DNA of 61,807 bases from Labilithrix sp. (GTDB lineage Bacteria > Myxococcota_A > Polyangia > Polyangiales > Polyangiaceae). The notes beneath the pieces are model-generated. The model searched no databases. It was not told the origin of the DNA and was given only the letters and a program-made list of their open reading frames with translations. A program made the translations under genes and the position numbers. Location of the stretch: contig JAHBWF010000027.1 of the NCBI GenBank assembly GCA_019637105.1, positions 1-61,807 of the forward strand, read 5' to 3'. How positions within the stretch are numbered: the first letter of the stretch is position 1; each line of letters starts with the position of its first letter. Positions 43,911 to 52,654 of this stretch are shown one piece after another.

Positions 43911-45004
43911 CGACGAAGCGGCTCCTGGCACTCGGGGCGAGCGTCGCGCTCGCGCTCGGCTCCCTCGCGGGGTGCGGCTCGGACGGCGGCGGCCAGCGAG
44001 AGGAGATCGGCCTCGGCGCGGATCCGGCGCTCCCGCCGCGGACGGCCTCGGTGGTGGTGGACGGGTGCGTGCTCGACACCTGGAGCCGCGCGACCCTGGC
44101 GGGCGCCGGCGCGAAGCGTGTCCTCCGCGGCGGCGAGGTCATCCTGCTGTGCCTCGTCCCGCGCGAGGACGGGACGGTGGGCCCGCGCGATCCGAGCGCG
44201 CGTACGGCGCTCTCGGCGCTCGCGCAGGACCTCAAGCGCGACGGCTACCGCGTCCACCTCGGCGTGGCGTTCACCGACGAGAGCGGGCAGCGCTACGACG
44301 GCCAGCAGACCCGGGCCTTCCTCCAGAGCCCGGAGTGGCGTCGGCGCCTGGCGGAGACGCTCCCGCTCGTGATCGAGCCGGCGGACGGCGTGGAGCTCGA
44401 TCTCCAGCGCCTCCCCGACGACGCCCGCCCGTTCGTCACGGCGCTCGTCGCCGAGCTCGCCGCGGTCGTCCGCCCGGCGCGGCGCCTCAACGTCTTCGTC
44501 CCGCCGTCGGTGGCGGCGCCGAGCGACCTTCCGGGCGGCGAGGCGTTCGCGCGCCGGGAGCTCGCGCCCCACGTCGACCGCATGCGCATCATGACGCTCG
44601 ACTTCTCGGAGCGCGAGCCCGGGCCGACGATCGATCCGGGCTGGGCGGTCGACGCGGTCCGCCTCGCCAAGGGCGATTTCCCCCGCGTGGACGTCTCGTA
44701 TCCGCTCTACGGGACGGACTTCGGACCGCGCGGCCGGCGGCCCGTCCTCTACCACGACGCGATCGCCATCGCGACGCTCGCGCGCGCGCCGATCGAGCGC
44801 GGACCGACCGGCGCGCCGTTCCTCCGCTACGTCGCCTTCGGCGACGAGCCGCACCAGCTCTGGTTCGACGACGCGGAGTCGACCGCGCGCGCGCTCGGCG
44901 CGTGGAGCGCCGACGTGCTCCCGCTCGACGTCGGCGTCCTCTTCTACGGCCTCGGCGCCGAGGACCCCGCGTTGTTCGAGCGCCTCGGCGCGAGGATGCT
45001 TTGA
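43907..45004 (+). CDS. Lipoprotein with degenerate GH18-like TIM-barrel domain
   Basis: 365 residues. The leader ends at SLAGC, a good lipobox. The body resembles a family 18 glycoside hydrolase or YaaH-like barrel: LKRDGYRVHLGVAF, then DGVELDLQRLP (about 160-170), then RRLNVFVPPSV, VDRMRIMTLDFSE and PRVDVSYPLYGTDFG. In active GH18 enzymes the strand-4 motif is DGxDxDxE. Here the second aspartate is Glu and the catalytic Glu is Gln, so hydrolysis is doubtful and a binding or remodelled activity is more likely. It starts within the stop of the barrel gene and ends within the start of the ATP-grasp gene. Confidence 0.65.
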   Translation: MTTKRLLALGASVALALGSLAGCGSDGGGQREEIGLGADPALPPRTASVVVDGCVLDTWSRATLAGAGAKRVLRGGEVILLCLVPREDGTVGPRDPSARTALSALAQDLKRDGYRVHLGVAFTDESGQRYDGQQTRAFLQSPEWRRRLAETLPLVIEPADGVELDLQRLPDDARPFVTALVAELAAVVRPARRLNVFVPPSVAAPSDLPGGEAFARRELAPHVDRMRIMTLDFSEREPGPTIDPGWAVDAVRLAKGDFPRVDVSYPLYGTDFGPRGRRPVLYHDAIAIATLARAPIERGPTGAPFLRYVAFGDEPHQLWFDDAESTARALGAWSADVLPLDVGVLFYGLGAEDPALFERLGARML

Positions 45005-46374
45005 CCGCCCCCCTCGCGCGCGTGGAGGCGCTGCCGGTGGCCGAGCCGCTCCGCCTGCCGTCGCTCGAGCGCGAGCTCGTGCACCGCTGGCTCGTCTGGG
45101 ACGCGTGGGTCGGCGGGAAGCGCCGCGTCGATCTGCACCCGCTGGTCCTCTCGGCGGCGGCGCACCGGGACGCCGTCCGCGTCGCCGAGCGGGCCTGGGC
45201 GCTCGTCTCGGCGGCCGCCGACCGCGCGGCCTCCGATCCGGAAGAGCGCGCGCGCTACCGGCTGCACCCGGACGTCGAGCGCCTCGCCGCCGCGTCGCGC
45301 GCGGGCGGCGACGCAGGCTCGGTCGCGCGGGTCGATCTGCTCCTCCGCGAGGACGGCCGCTTCGTCGCGTGCGAGGTGAACGCCGACTGTCCGGGCGGCT
45401 ACAACGAGACGCTCGCCCTGCCGCGGCTGGCGCGCGCCGCGGGCCTCGCGCGCGGACTCGCGGGCCCGCTCCGCGATCCCACGTTCGTCGCCGGCCGCCT
45501 CGCCGATCGGCTGGTGGAGCGATCGGGCGGGCCGGGCTCTCCGCGCGGCGTCGTCGCGCTCGCGTACGCGACGGCCTACGCGGAGGACCTCCAGGTGTGC
45601 GCGCTGCTCGAGCGCCTGGTCCGCGAACGCGGAGGTCGCGCGGTCCGCGTGAGCCCCACCGCGCTCGTCGAGGCGGCCGGCGGCGGCGTGGCCGTCCGCG
45701 GGGAGCGGGTCGCCGCGCTCTACCGCTTCTACCCGGTCGAGTGGATGGCCGGGCAGGGGAACGTCGCCGCGCTCGCGCGGGCGACGGCCGCGGGCGCCCT
45801 CGCGTCGTTGTCGAGCTTCGCGTGCATCCACGCGCAGTCGAAGCTGGCGATGGCGCGGGCGTTCGCGCACGACCGCGCGGCCGCCGCCGAGGTCTTCCCG
45901 GAGACCGTCGCCTTCTCCGACCTCGAGCGGGGCGAGCTCGAGCGCGCGCGCGCGTCGTGGGTCGTGAAGCGCGATCTCTCGCGCGTCGGCGACCACGTCT
46001 TCGTCGGCGCGCTCACGAGCCCGGAGGAGTTCCGCGAGATCCTCGCGGCGGTCGCCGACGTCGAGCGCTGCTCCGGCGAGGCCGCCGCCCGCGCGCACGC
46101 GGTCGCGCCCGCGCCCGCCGGGCCGAGCCTCGGCGCGAACGACGCGGGGCAGGCGTGGATCGCGCAGCGGTTCGTCCCGCAGGCGCCGCTGGCGACGCCG
46201 TGGGGGACGCGCCTGGTCACGCTCGGCGTCTACCTGATGGACGGCGCCTTCGCGGGGTACTTCGCGCGCCTCTCGCCGACGTCGCACTGCTCGCACGACG
46301 CCCTCGCGCTGCCGGTCTTCGTCGAGGACGCGTCGGCGGTCGCCGCCCGCGCTCCGCTGGAGGCCGCGCCGTGA
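45001..46374 (+). CDS. Glutathionylspermidine-synthase-like ATP-grasp ligase
   Basis: 457 residues from a TTG at 45001 that overlaps the previous stop (TTGA); a GTG at 45022 is an alternative. The central motif RVDLLLREDGRFVACEVNADCPGG (split here by eye as RVDLL and EVNAD, E125 and N127) matches the R-x-D and E-x-N-x-D metal/ATP site of glutathionylspermidine synthase-like ligases. SWVVKRDLSRVGDHVFVG (K323) matches the ATP-binding loop. The C-terminal WIAQRFVP, TLGVYLMDGAFAGYFARLS fits the family end. Such enzymes join a carboxylate to an amine with ATP hydrolysis. No amidase domain is present. The acceptor is unknown; the exported neighbours suggest a modification of an envelope component or a secreted small molecule. 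Confidence 0.8.
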   Translation: MTAPLARVEALPVAEPLRLPSLERELVHRWLVWDAWVGGKRRVDLHPLVLSAAAHRDAVRVAERAWALVSAAADRAASDPEERARYRLHPDVERLAAASRAGGDAGSVARVDLLLREDGRFVACEVNADCPGGYNETLALPRLARAAGLARGLAGPLRDPTFVAGRLADRLVERSGGPGSPRGVVALAYATAYAEDLQVCALLERLVRERGGRAVRVSPTALVEAAGGGVAVRGERVAALYRFYPVEWMAGQGNVAALARATAAGALASLSSFACIHAQSKLAMARAFAHDRAAAAEVFPETVAFSDLERGELERARASWVVKRDLSRVGDHVFVGALTSPEEFREILAAVADVERCSGEAAARAHAVAPAPAGPSLGANDAGQAWIAQRFVPQAPLATPWGTRLVTLGVYLMDGAFAGYFARLSPTSHCSHDALALPVFVEDASAVAARAPLEAAP

Positions 46375-47405
46375 GGGCGCGCCTGGGCATCCTCCCCGTC
46401 GCGCTCGTCGGCGTGACCGGCTGCGGCCTCCGCCCGTGGACGCCCTCGGTCAGCGTGGCGTTCTGGTCGGAGGACGTCCCCGCGCTGCGCGAGTACGAGG
46501 TCCCGTCGTCGTCGAGCCTCGCGGCCCGCTGGCAGCTCGCGCCGGAGAGCCCGTGGGCGCGCTACTACAAGGGCACGCTCGTCTCGGCGGCCGATCCGAT
46601 GGCGGGTCACGCCGCGCTGCCCGACGTGCAGCGCCTCGAGGTCGCGCGCGAAGCGGCCGCGGCCGCGGCGCACGTCGCGGCGGTCGGGCTCCCGGCGGAC
46701 ACGCTCTGGATCGTCGATCTCCGCGGCGCGGCGTCCGCCGCGTTCGCGGCGCGCCTGAGCCGCGACGCGCGCGAGCCGATCGCGCCCGTCGTGACGTTCA
46801 ACAACTGGCCCGCGCACGACGGCCTCGTCCCGGCCGACGAGACGCTCGCCGGCTTGATCGCGTTCTCGCCGCGCCTCCCTCCGCCCGAGGCGAACGCGCT
46901 CGAGCGGGCGCACCCCGTGTTCCTGCTCGACTCGTGGCGCCTCGCGTATCGCTTCGACGATCCCGGCGACGAGACGTTCGACAACCGCTACATGCTGACG
47001 CCGACCGATCTCCCGGACGCGGAGACGTTGCGCGCGCGCGCCGTCACGCGCGTCGTCTACGTCGTCGAGGACCTCGACGACGCCGAGGTCGAAGAGGACG
47101 ACCTCCACGCGAGCTTCCGCGCGTGGCAGGCGGCGGGCATCGGCATCGCCGTCGTCGACCTCGCGTTCCTCAAGACCGTCCCGGCGCCGGTGAACGGCTC
47201 GTGGCCGGTCGACTGGGCCGCGCGCCTCGCCCCTCGCGGCTACTGGGCCCGCGAGCGCTACACGCTCGTCGACGATCCGTATTTCTACGCCCGCGCGCGC
47301 GCGGGCTTCGGCCTCGCCTTCGGCCGTCCGTTCATCCACCCCGGCTACCGCTGGGGCCCCGGCCGGCCGGGGGGCGGGGGCGGCGGCCACGGCGGCGGCG
47401 GCTGA
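46371..47405 (+). CDS. Lipoprotein with Gly/His-rich tail, unknown family
   Basis: 344 residues from a GTG that overlaps the ATP-grasp stop (GTGA). The leader ends LVGVTGC. The body contains VSVAFWSEDVPALREYEVPSSS, DTLWIVDLRGAASAAFAARLS, PVVTFNNWPAHDGLVP, PVFLLDSWRLAYRFDDPGDETFDNRY (part) and a strongly acidic VVEDLDDAEVEEDDLH. It ends FIHPGYRWGPGRPGG and then a run of glycines with one histidine. No catalytic signature is recognised. The pattern of alternating strands and helices could be another alpha/beta barrel. It is the last gene of the coupled four-gene set. Confidence 0.6.
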   Translation: MRARLGILPVALVGVTGCGLRPWTPSVSVAFWSEDVPALREYEVPSSSSLAARWQLAPESPWARYYKGTLVSAADPMAGHAALPDVQRLEVAREAAAAAAHVAAVGLPADTLWIVDLRGAASAAFAARLSRDAREPIAPVVTFNNWPAHDGLVPADETLAGLIAFSPRLPPPEANALERAHPVFLLDSWRLAYRFDDPGDETFDNRYMLTPTDLPDAETLRARAVTRVVYVVEDLDDAEVEEDDLHASFRAWQAAGIGIAVVDLAFLKTVPAPVNGSWPVDWAARLAPRGYWARERYTLVDDPYFYARARAGFGLAFGRPFIHPGYRWGPGRPGGGGGGHGGGG

Positions 47406-47468
47406 GCCGCCGGCAGAGCGCCCGGAACCGGTCTATGCTCTCGGGCGTACCGAAGCGAGCGATCTCCC

Positions 47469-47858
47469 ATGACGAAGAAGACCGACAGCGAATACAAGGC
47501 CGAGCTCACGCCCGAGCAGTACGAGATCACGCGCCGGAAGGGGACGGAGCGCGCGTTCACCGGGAAGTACTGGGACTGCCACGACGCGGGGACGTACCGG
47601 TGCGTCTGCTGCGGCGCCGAGCTCTTCCGCTCCGAGGACAAGTTCGATTCGGGCAGCGGGTGGCCGAGCTTCACGCAACCCGCGCACGAGGGGAACGTCG
47701 CCACGGAGGAGGACCGCTCGCACTTCATGGTCCGCACCGAGGTCACGTGCTCGCAGTGCGGCGCGCACCTCGGCCACGTCTTCCCCGACGGCCCGCCGGA
47801 TCGCGGGGGGCTGCGCTACTGCATCAACTCGGCGTCCCTCGACCTCAAGAAGGCGTGA
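47469..47858 (+). CDS. msrB: Peptide methionine-R-sulfoxide reductase MsrB
   Basis: 129 residues, the standard length for a single-domain MsrB. It repairs methionine-R-sulfoxide in proteins using thioredoxin. Catalytic Cys118 lies in RYCINSASL. Two CxxC pairs (CVCC and CSQC) form the structural zinc site. [10 protein letters not shown] and [10 protein letters not shown] are signature motifs. TATGCT at 47434-47439 could be its -10, with a leader of about 25 nt and no clear Shine-Dalgarno. There is no signal peptide, so it acts in the cytoplasm. MsrA is not fused. Confidence 0.97.
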   Translation: MTKKTDSEYKAELTPEQYEITRRKGTERAFTGKYWDCHDAGTYRCVCCGAELFRSEDKFDSGSGWPSFTQPAHEGNVATEEDRSHFMVRTEVTCSQCGAHLGHVFPDGPPDRGGLRYCINSASLDLKKA

Positions 47859-47920
47859 CGCCACGGCGCCGCGCCCGGCGCCGCGACGCACGACGAAGGC
47901 GTGACGCCACGGCGCCGCGC
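47849..47920. repeat. 26-bp direct repeat including the msrB stop codon
   Basis: A 26-bp sequence starting GAAGGCGTGACGCC occurs at 47849-47874, spanning the msrB stop, and again perfectly at 47895-47920. Each copy contains the small hairpin GGCGT-G-ACGCC and a GGCGCC palindrome. It could arise by tandem duplication and may serve as a paired terminator for msrB and the converging pepQ-like gene. Confidence 0.6.
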
Positions 47921-47967
47921 TGCCGACGCGGCTCGGCGGCTCGCGCTCCGTCGCTCGGCGGCCGCGT

Positions 47968-49290
47968 TCAGCCGAGGGGGCCGCCGCCGAGGGGCAAGAC
48001 CTCGCGCGAGAAGTTCCGCGCGCCCGACGCGGTGACGAGCACGTCGTCCTCGATGCGGATCCCGCCGAGGGGGGAGAGCGCCTCGACGAGGTTCCAGTCG
48101 ACGAGCTTGCCCTCGGGCGTGCTCCGCAGCGGCGCGAGGAGCGAGTCGACGAAATAGAGCCCGGGCTCGATCGTGAACACCTGACCTTCGGCGATGCGCG
48201 ACGTGTTGCGGAGGAACGGGTTCTCCGGTTTCGGCTTGACGACCGCGCAGCCGACGTCGTGCGTCTGGAGCCCGAGCGAGTGGCCGAGGCCGTGCGGGTA
48301 GAACACGCGGCTGATCCCCTTGGCGTCGATCTCGTCGGCCGACGCCTTGACGACGCCGGCTTCCTTCAGGATGGCGCTGACCTGGCGGTGCGACTCGTCG
48401 TGCAGGTCCTCGTAGGGGGCGCCGGCGGTGACGCGCGCGACCAGGCGCTTCTGCATCGCCTCCATGCCCTCGAGGATCGCGATGAACGCGGCGCTCGCCG
48501 CGCCGCCCGTCTTCACCCACGTGCGCGTGATGTCCGAGCAGTACCCGAGGCAGGTCGCGCCCGCGTCGAGGAGCAGCGACTCCGCGCGGGTGGCGTCGCG
48601 CCCGTAGCTGACGTGGTGGAGGATCGAGGCGTTCCGTCCCGTCGCGACGATGTTCTTGTACGGCGTCTCGGGATCGTCCTGGCGTGTGGTCTGGAGGTAG
48701 AGGAGGTGGAGGTCGAGCTCGGAGCGGTCGCTCTCGGCGAAGGCCCGGCGCACCGCCTCGTGCCCGAGCGCGGCGCGCCGGTTGGCCTCGACGAGGCACG
48801 CGATCTCGTACGGCGTCTTCGTCGTGCGGAGGCGGTCGAGCGCGGCGAGCAGCTCCGCGGGGTTCTGGTCCGCGCTCGCGATCCCGAGCGCGGCCGCGCG
48901 GGCGGTGTCGTCGCCGAGCCACGCCACGCGCTTTCCCGCGGGCAGTTCGGGCGCAGCGACGCGGCGGACGTCGAGCACGTCGAAGAACGCCGTCGACTCC
49001 GGCGGCGGAGGGCGCTCCCAGAAGTCCTTGCACTCCGGCCAGTAGAGCCGCGTCTTCGCCCCGGCCTCGACCACGAGGAAGCAGCCCGGCTCGTAGAGCG
49101 CGACCCAGTGGTGGAAGAACGGCGTCGGGCGGAGCGGCCAGTACTGGTCGTCGTAGGACGTCTTCTTCTGCGGCGTGCCCGAGTGGACGACGACGGCGTC
49201 GAAGCCCGCTTCGCGGAGCGCCTGGGCGTAGAGGCGCTCCTGCTGCGCGACGTGATCGGGATAGAGCGCTTCGATGACGGCGAGGTCCAC
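47968..49290 (-). CDS. pepQ: Xaa-Pro dipeptidase (M24B, PepQ-like)
   Basis: 440 residues from a GTG at 49290, with TAGGGT six bases upstream. The creatinase-like N-terminal domain (about 1-165) precedes the pita-bread metallopeptidase domain. Metal ligands are in LLLDAGA, YCSDITRTW, PHGLGHSLGLQTHDVG, FTIEPGLYF and GIRIEDDVLV, i.e. the full D-D-H-E-E set for two Mn/Co ions. SYDDQYWPLRPTPFFHHW near the start is typical of PepQ. The enzyme hydrolyses dipeptides with C-terminal proline in the cytoplasm. With the S46 peptidase it fits a peptide-degrading lifestyle. Confidence 0.94.
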   Translation of the reverse strand: MDLAVIEALYPDHVAQQERLYAQALREAGFDAVVVHSGTPQKKTSYDDQYWPLRPTPFFHHWVALYEPGCFLVVEAGAKTRLYWPECKDFWERPPPPESTAFFDVLDVRRVAAPELPAGKRVAWLGDDTARAAALGIASADQNPAELLAALDRLRTTKTPYEIACLVEANRRAALGHEAVRRAFAESDRSELDLHLLYLQTTRQDDPETPYKNIVATGRNASILHHVSYGRDATRAESLLLDAGATCLGYCSDITRTWVKTGGAASAAFIAILEGMEAMQKRLVARVTAGAPYEDLHDESHRQVSAILKEAGVVKASADEIDAKGISRVFYPHGLGHSLGLQTHDVGCAVVKPKPENPFLRNTSRIAEGQVFTIEPGLYFVDSLLAPLRSTPEGKLVDWNLVEALSPLGGIRIEDDVLVTASGARNFSREVLPLGGGPLG

Positions 49291-49422
49291 GACGCTACCC
49301 TAGCAAAGATCGCCGGCCCGTCGGAGGCGTGCGGGCCGGCGCCGCGGCCCGGCCCGATCGCGCGGACGCCCCGCCTCCGCGTGGGAGGCAGGGCGCCTGC
49401 GCCGTCCGGTCGTGGCCGCGCG

Positions 49423-52400
49423 CTACTTCAGCGCGAGCTTCTGCACGCCCCAGTAGCCGGTGGAGAGGTAGAGATCGCCGCCCTGGCGCGAGATGGCGCT
49501 CGGCCACCACCCGCGCGTGCGCGCGAACTGCGAGTACACCGGCGCCTGGTTCGGCGTGAGCTTGTAGATGTCGAGGCCGACCTGGCCCCAGCCCGACGTG
49601 ATGATGGCGCGGTCGCCCTCGACGTCGACGAGCCAGCCCCAGCCGTCCTTCGCCGCCGACGCGCGGTCCACCGGCTTCTTCGGGTCGGTGAGGTCGAGCT
49701 CGTGGAGCTTCACGCTGCTCGAGCCGTTCGGGTTCGCCTGGTTCGGCTGCGTGTACTCCTGCGCGCTCATGTACGCTTTGTCGCCGCGCACGAACACGTT
49801 GCCGACCCAGCCGTCGATGAGCGTGCTCGACTGGAGGTAGGCCTTGCCGTCCTTGATCCGGGCGACGGCGATCTCGTCCTTCGGCGCGTTGGAGTAGCCG
49901 TCGTACCAGCGGTAGTCGACGAAGTAGAGGAGCGACGGATCGGTCTCGCTCGCGCCGACGAGCAGGCCCGGGACGTTGATGCGCTTGCCGACCTTCGGGT
50001 TCGCGCGATCGGAGAGATCGATCTGGTCGAGGTAGTAGCGGACCCAGTACGTCTGCTGCGGGCCGTTCGGATCGGGGTTCGCGATCGGCTTCGACTTCCA
50101 CTCGTAGTGCGTCGTGTACAGCGTGTCGCCGACGACCTTCATGTTGCCCCACCACGAGTCGGTGTCGGGCGTGATGGTGGTCGAGGTGAGCTTCGGCGCG
50201 TTCGGGTCCGAGATGTCGACGACGTAGAGCTTCTGGTCGAACTCGTAGTCGCCGGTGTTCGGGTTGTACGAGCCGCGCGTGCGGCGGAAGGCGAGGGCGT
50301 CGCCCCCGACCTGAACGGCGTTCGAGCCGTCGTACCAGTCCCAGTAGTAGCAGCCGCCCCACCACGACCAGTACGAGCCGTTGGTCTCCTGCGGCAGCTC
50401 GATCGAGCCCAGCGGCGTCGCGCCGCCGTTCGCCAGATCGACGACCTGGACGCGCGGCGTCGCGTACCAGGGGCCGGAGCTCCCGGGCTTCGGGTAGAGC
50501 GTCGTCACGACGTACGCGAGGTCGCCGTTGCGGAAGACGCGGGCGTCGGAGCCGTCGATCGCGAGCGACGGCGCGCCGGTCGCCGCGACGTTCTCCTCGG
50601 CGTTCGCGATCGGCAGGACGCGGAGCTCGCTCTTCCGGTTGTCGTAGCCCCACCAGTCGGTGGAGAGCTGGGCGATCGTCGCGCCGTTGGGCTCGGCCGA
50701 GACGACGTTCCGCGCCAGGGTGAGCTCCTTGACGACCTTCGGGCTGTTGCGGTTCGAGTAGTCGATGACGCTGAGCGCCTGATCCGAGAGCGAGACCAGG
50801 CGATTCTTCACGAAGACGCCGCGCTCGACCCAGCCCTTCGACTTGGCCGCGCCCTTCGTCGTGATCGCGCCGGTGTCGTACTCGATCAGCTGGACGCCGT
50901 TCATGTACTCGTACGTCGACGAGCTCCACCCGCTGAAGGGGAGGACGACGAGCTTCTTCTCGTCGTCGCGGGTGAACGCCTTGAAGGTGCCGGCCGCGGG
51001 CGTCCACGCCCAGCCGTCGCCGAACGTCGAGGTGCCGATGACCGACGGCTGCGTCGGGTCGGAGACGTCGAGCAGGCGGAGCGCGACCTTGCTCGAGGAG
51101 TAGCCGCTGCCGTACTCGTTGCCGAGGGCGAAGAGGCGATCGGCGCCCATCGGCATGAAGAGCCAGACGGCGCCGTTGATGTTCGTCGAGCCCGCGAGCG
51201 CCGGCGCCGCCGGGTTCGAGAGGTCGTAGATCTGGACGGGCGTGGGCGCCTGCTGCCCGCTCTCCGACCACGCGCCTTCGCGCGGCGAGAGGTACATGCG
51301 CTTGTGGGCGAAGCGCGCGGTGGCGGCCCAGCCCTGCGACGCGATGTCGAGCGTGGCGAGCTTCACCGGCGCGGCGGGGTTCGTGAAGTCGACGGTCGTG
51401 AGCTTGTAGCCCCCCTGGCCGTTGCAGTAGCCGTAGTCGGCCCCGGCGCAGGTGATCACCGAGGCCGTGTCGCCGTCGAGGTCGATGTTCCACCGCCCGT
51501 TGTCGGCGCTCCAGCCGTTGAGGAGGCCGTCGACCTCGAACGAGCCCGTCGGGATGATGCTCCCGTCGAGATCCGAGAACACGAAGTAGTCGATCGCGCT
51601 CTTGCCGGTCGGCTGCTTCTGCCCCGACCCGTTGTCGGCGAGGACGTCGTGCGCCATCAGGATCGAGCTCGGCGTCACGTTGAAGGCGCCGGAGTAGCCG
51701 TCGAACTCCTTGGTGTCGGCGAGGACGGGCGCGGACTTGCCGAACGTGACGCTCGAGATGACGACCTTGCTCGCGCCGCCGTAGTACCCCATGCCCGGGT
51801 AGGCGGCGTCGGACGTCGCGCCGCCGTAGTAGCCGCCGTACCAGCCGCCGTAGCTCCAGCCGTAGTCCTCGCTCACGATGAAGAGGTTCTTGCCGACGAC
51901 GCGCATGTCGCGCGCCCAGCCCTTGACCTGGACCTCGCCCACGGCCTTCATGTTCGCGGGATCGCGCGCGTCGACGGTGCGGACCACCGAGCCGTGGAAC
52001 GGCGAGCCGTCGGGCGCGTTGCCGTACCAGTCCCCGACCACCATCGTGGCGACGCCGTCGCGGACGAACATCTCGACCGGCGTGCCGAAGACGGGCGCCC
52101 GGCCGAGCAGCTTGGGATCGTCGGCGTTCGTGATGTCGAACACCATGAGCCCTCGGTAGCTGTTGAGGAAGTAGAGGCGATCGCCGTCGACGCGGTAGAT
52201 GTCCGTCTCCTCCGGCTTCGCCAGCGCGATCGCGGCCGGGCTCCCGCCCGACGGCGCCGCGCTGTCGTTGCCCGACTCGGCGCTGCCGCGTCCGCCGCTG
52301 AAGGAGCCGCCGGCGTGGCCGACGGGGGGCGCCGATTCGAACTCGGTCTGGCCCTCCTCGCGCCCTTGGCTCGCGGGGGTGCCGTCGTCGCTGCATCCGG

Positions 52401-52470
52401 CGACGGACGGGGCGAGCGCGGCGAGGAGGGTGAGGCTGCTGACGGCGAGGAGGCGGGTCTTCGCGAACAT
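49423..52470 (-). CDS. Secreted beta-propeller lipoprotein (large)
   Basis: 1015 residues from an ATG at 52470; upstream in-frame ATGs at 52524 and 52578 would lengthen the leader unnaturally. The signal peptide ends at PSVAGC, a lipobox. Repeating blade motifs such as DITNADDPKLLGR, DLSNPAAPALAGST, DVSDPTQPSVIGTS, DLTDPKKPVD and DISDPNAPKLTS, about 45-60 residues apart, indicate two beta-propeller-like domains of the LVIVD/Beta_propel type. Tyr/Gly/Trp-rich loops (YGWSYGGWYGGYYGG) stand out. No catalytic residues are visible. It is probably a surface-exposed scaffold. It shares style with the second propeller gene at 54385-56298. Confidence 0.75.
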   Translation of the reverse strand: MFAKTRLLAVSSLTLLAALAPSVAGCSDDGTPASQGREEGQTEFESAPPVGHAGGSFSGGRGSAESGNDSAAPSGGSPAAIALAKPEETDIYRVDGDRLYFLNSYRGLMVFDITNADDPKLLGRAPVFGTPVEMFVRDGVATMVVGDWYGNAPDGSPFHGSVVRTVDARDPANMKAVGEVQVKGWARDMRVVGKNLFIVSEDYGWSYGGWYGGYYGGATSDAAYPGMGYYGGASKVVISSVTFGKSAPVLADTKEFDGYSGAFNVTPSSILMAHDVLADNGSGQKQPTGKSAIDYFVFSDLDGSIIPTGSFEVDGLLNGWSADNGRWNIDLDGDTASVITCAGADYGYCNGQGGYKLTTVDFTNPAAPVKLATLDIASQGWAATARFAHKRMYLSPREGAWSESGQQAPTPVQIYDLSNPAAPALAGSTNINGAVWLFMPMGADRLFALGNEYGSGYSSSKVALRLLDVSDPTQPSVIGTSTFGDGWAWTPAAGTFKAFTRDDEKKLVVLPFSGWSSSTYEYMNGVQLIEYDTGAITTKGAAKSKGWVERGVFVKNRLVSLSDQALSVIDYSNRNSPKVVKELTLARNVVSAEPNGATIAQLSTDWWGYDNRKSELRVLPIANAEENVAATGAPSLAIDGSDARVFRNGDLAYVVTTLYPKPGSSGPWYATPRVQVVDLANGGATPLGSIELPQETNGSYWSWWGGCYYWDWYDGSNAVQVGGDALAFRRTRGSYNPNTGDYEFDQKLYVVDISDPNAPKLTSTTITPDTDSWWGNMKVVGDTLYTTHYEWKSKPIANPDPNGPQQTYWVRYYLDQIDLSDRANPKVGKRINVPGLLVGASETDPSLLYFVDYRWYDGYSNAPKDEIAVARIKDGKAYLQSSTLIDGWVGNVFVRGDKAYMSAQEYTQPNQANPNGSSSVKLHELDLTDPKKPVDRASAAKDGWGWLVDVEGDRAIITSGWGQVGLDIYKLTPNQAPVYSQFARTRGWWPSAISRQGGDLYLSTGYWGVQKLALK

Positions 52471-52654
52471 GCCGCCCACATGAGCACGGAGCGTGCCGCG
52501 GCACGGGCGGGTAAAATGGGACATGGTTTCATTGACTTGAGATCCAAGTGGCGCAGTCGAGATGTGTGCCACTGGCACAGGCCCTCGGGCGCGTGGACCA
52601 GGCGCGCGGCGAGCGCGCCGCGGCGGAAGGCGGCTAAAGTAGAGTCGGCCTGGG

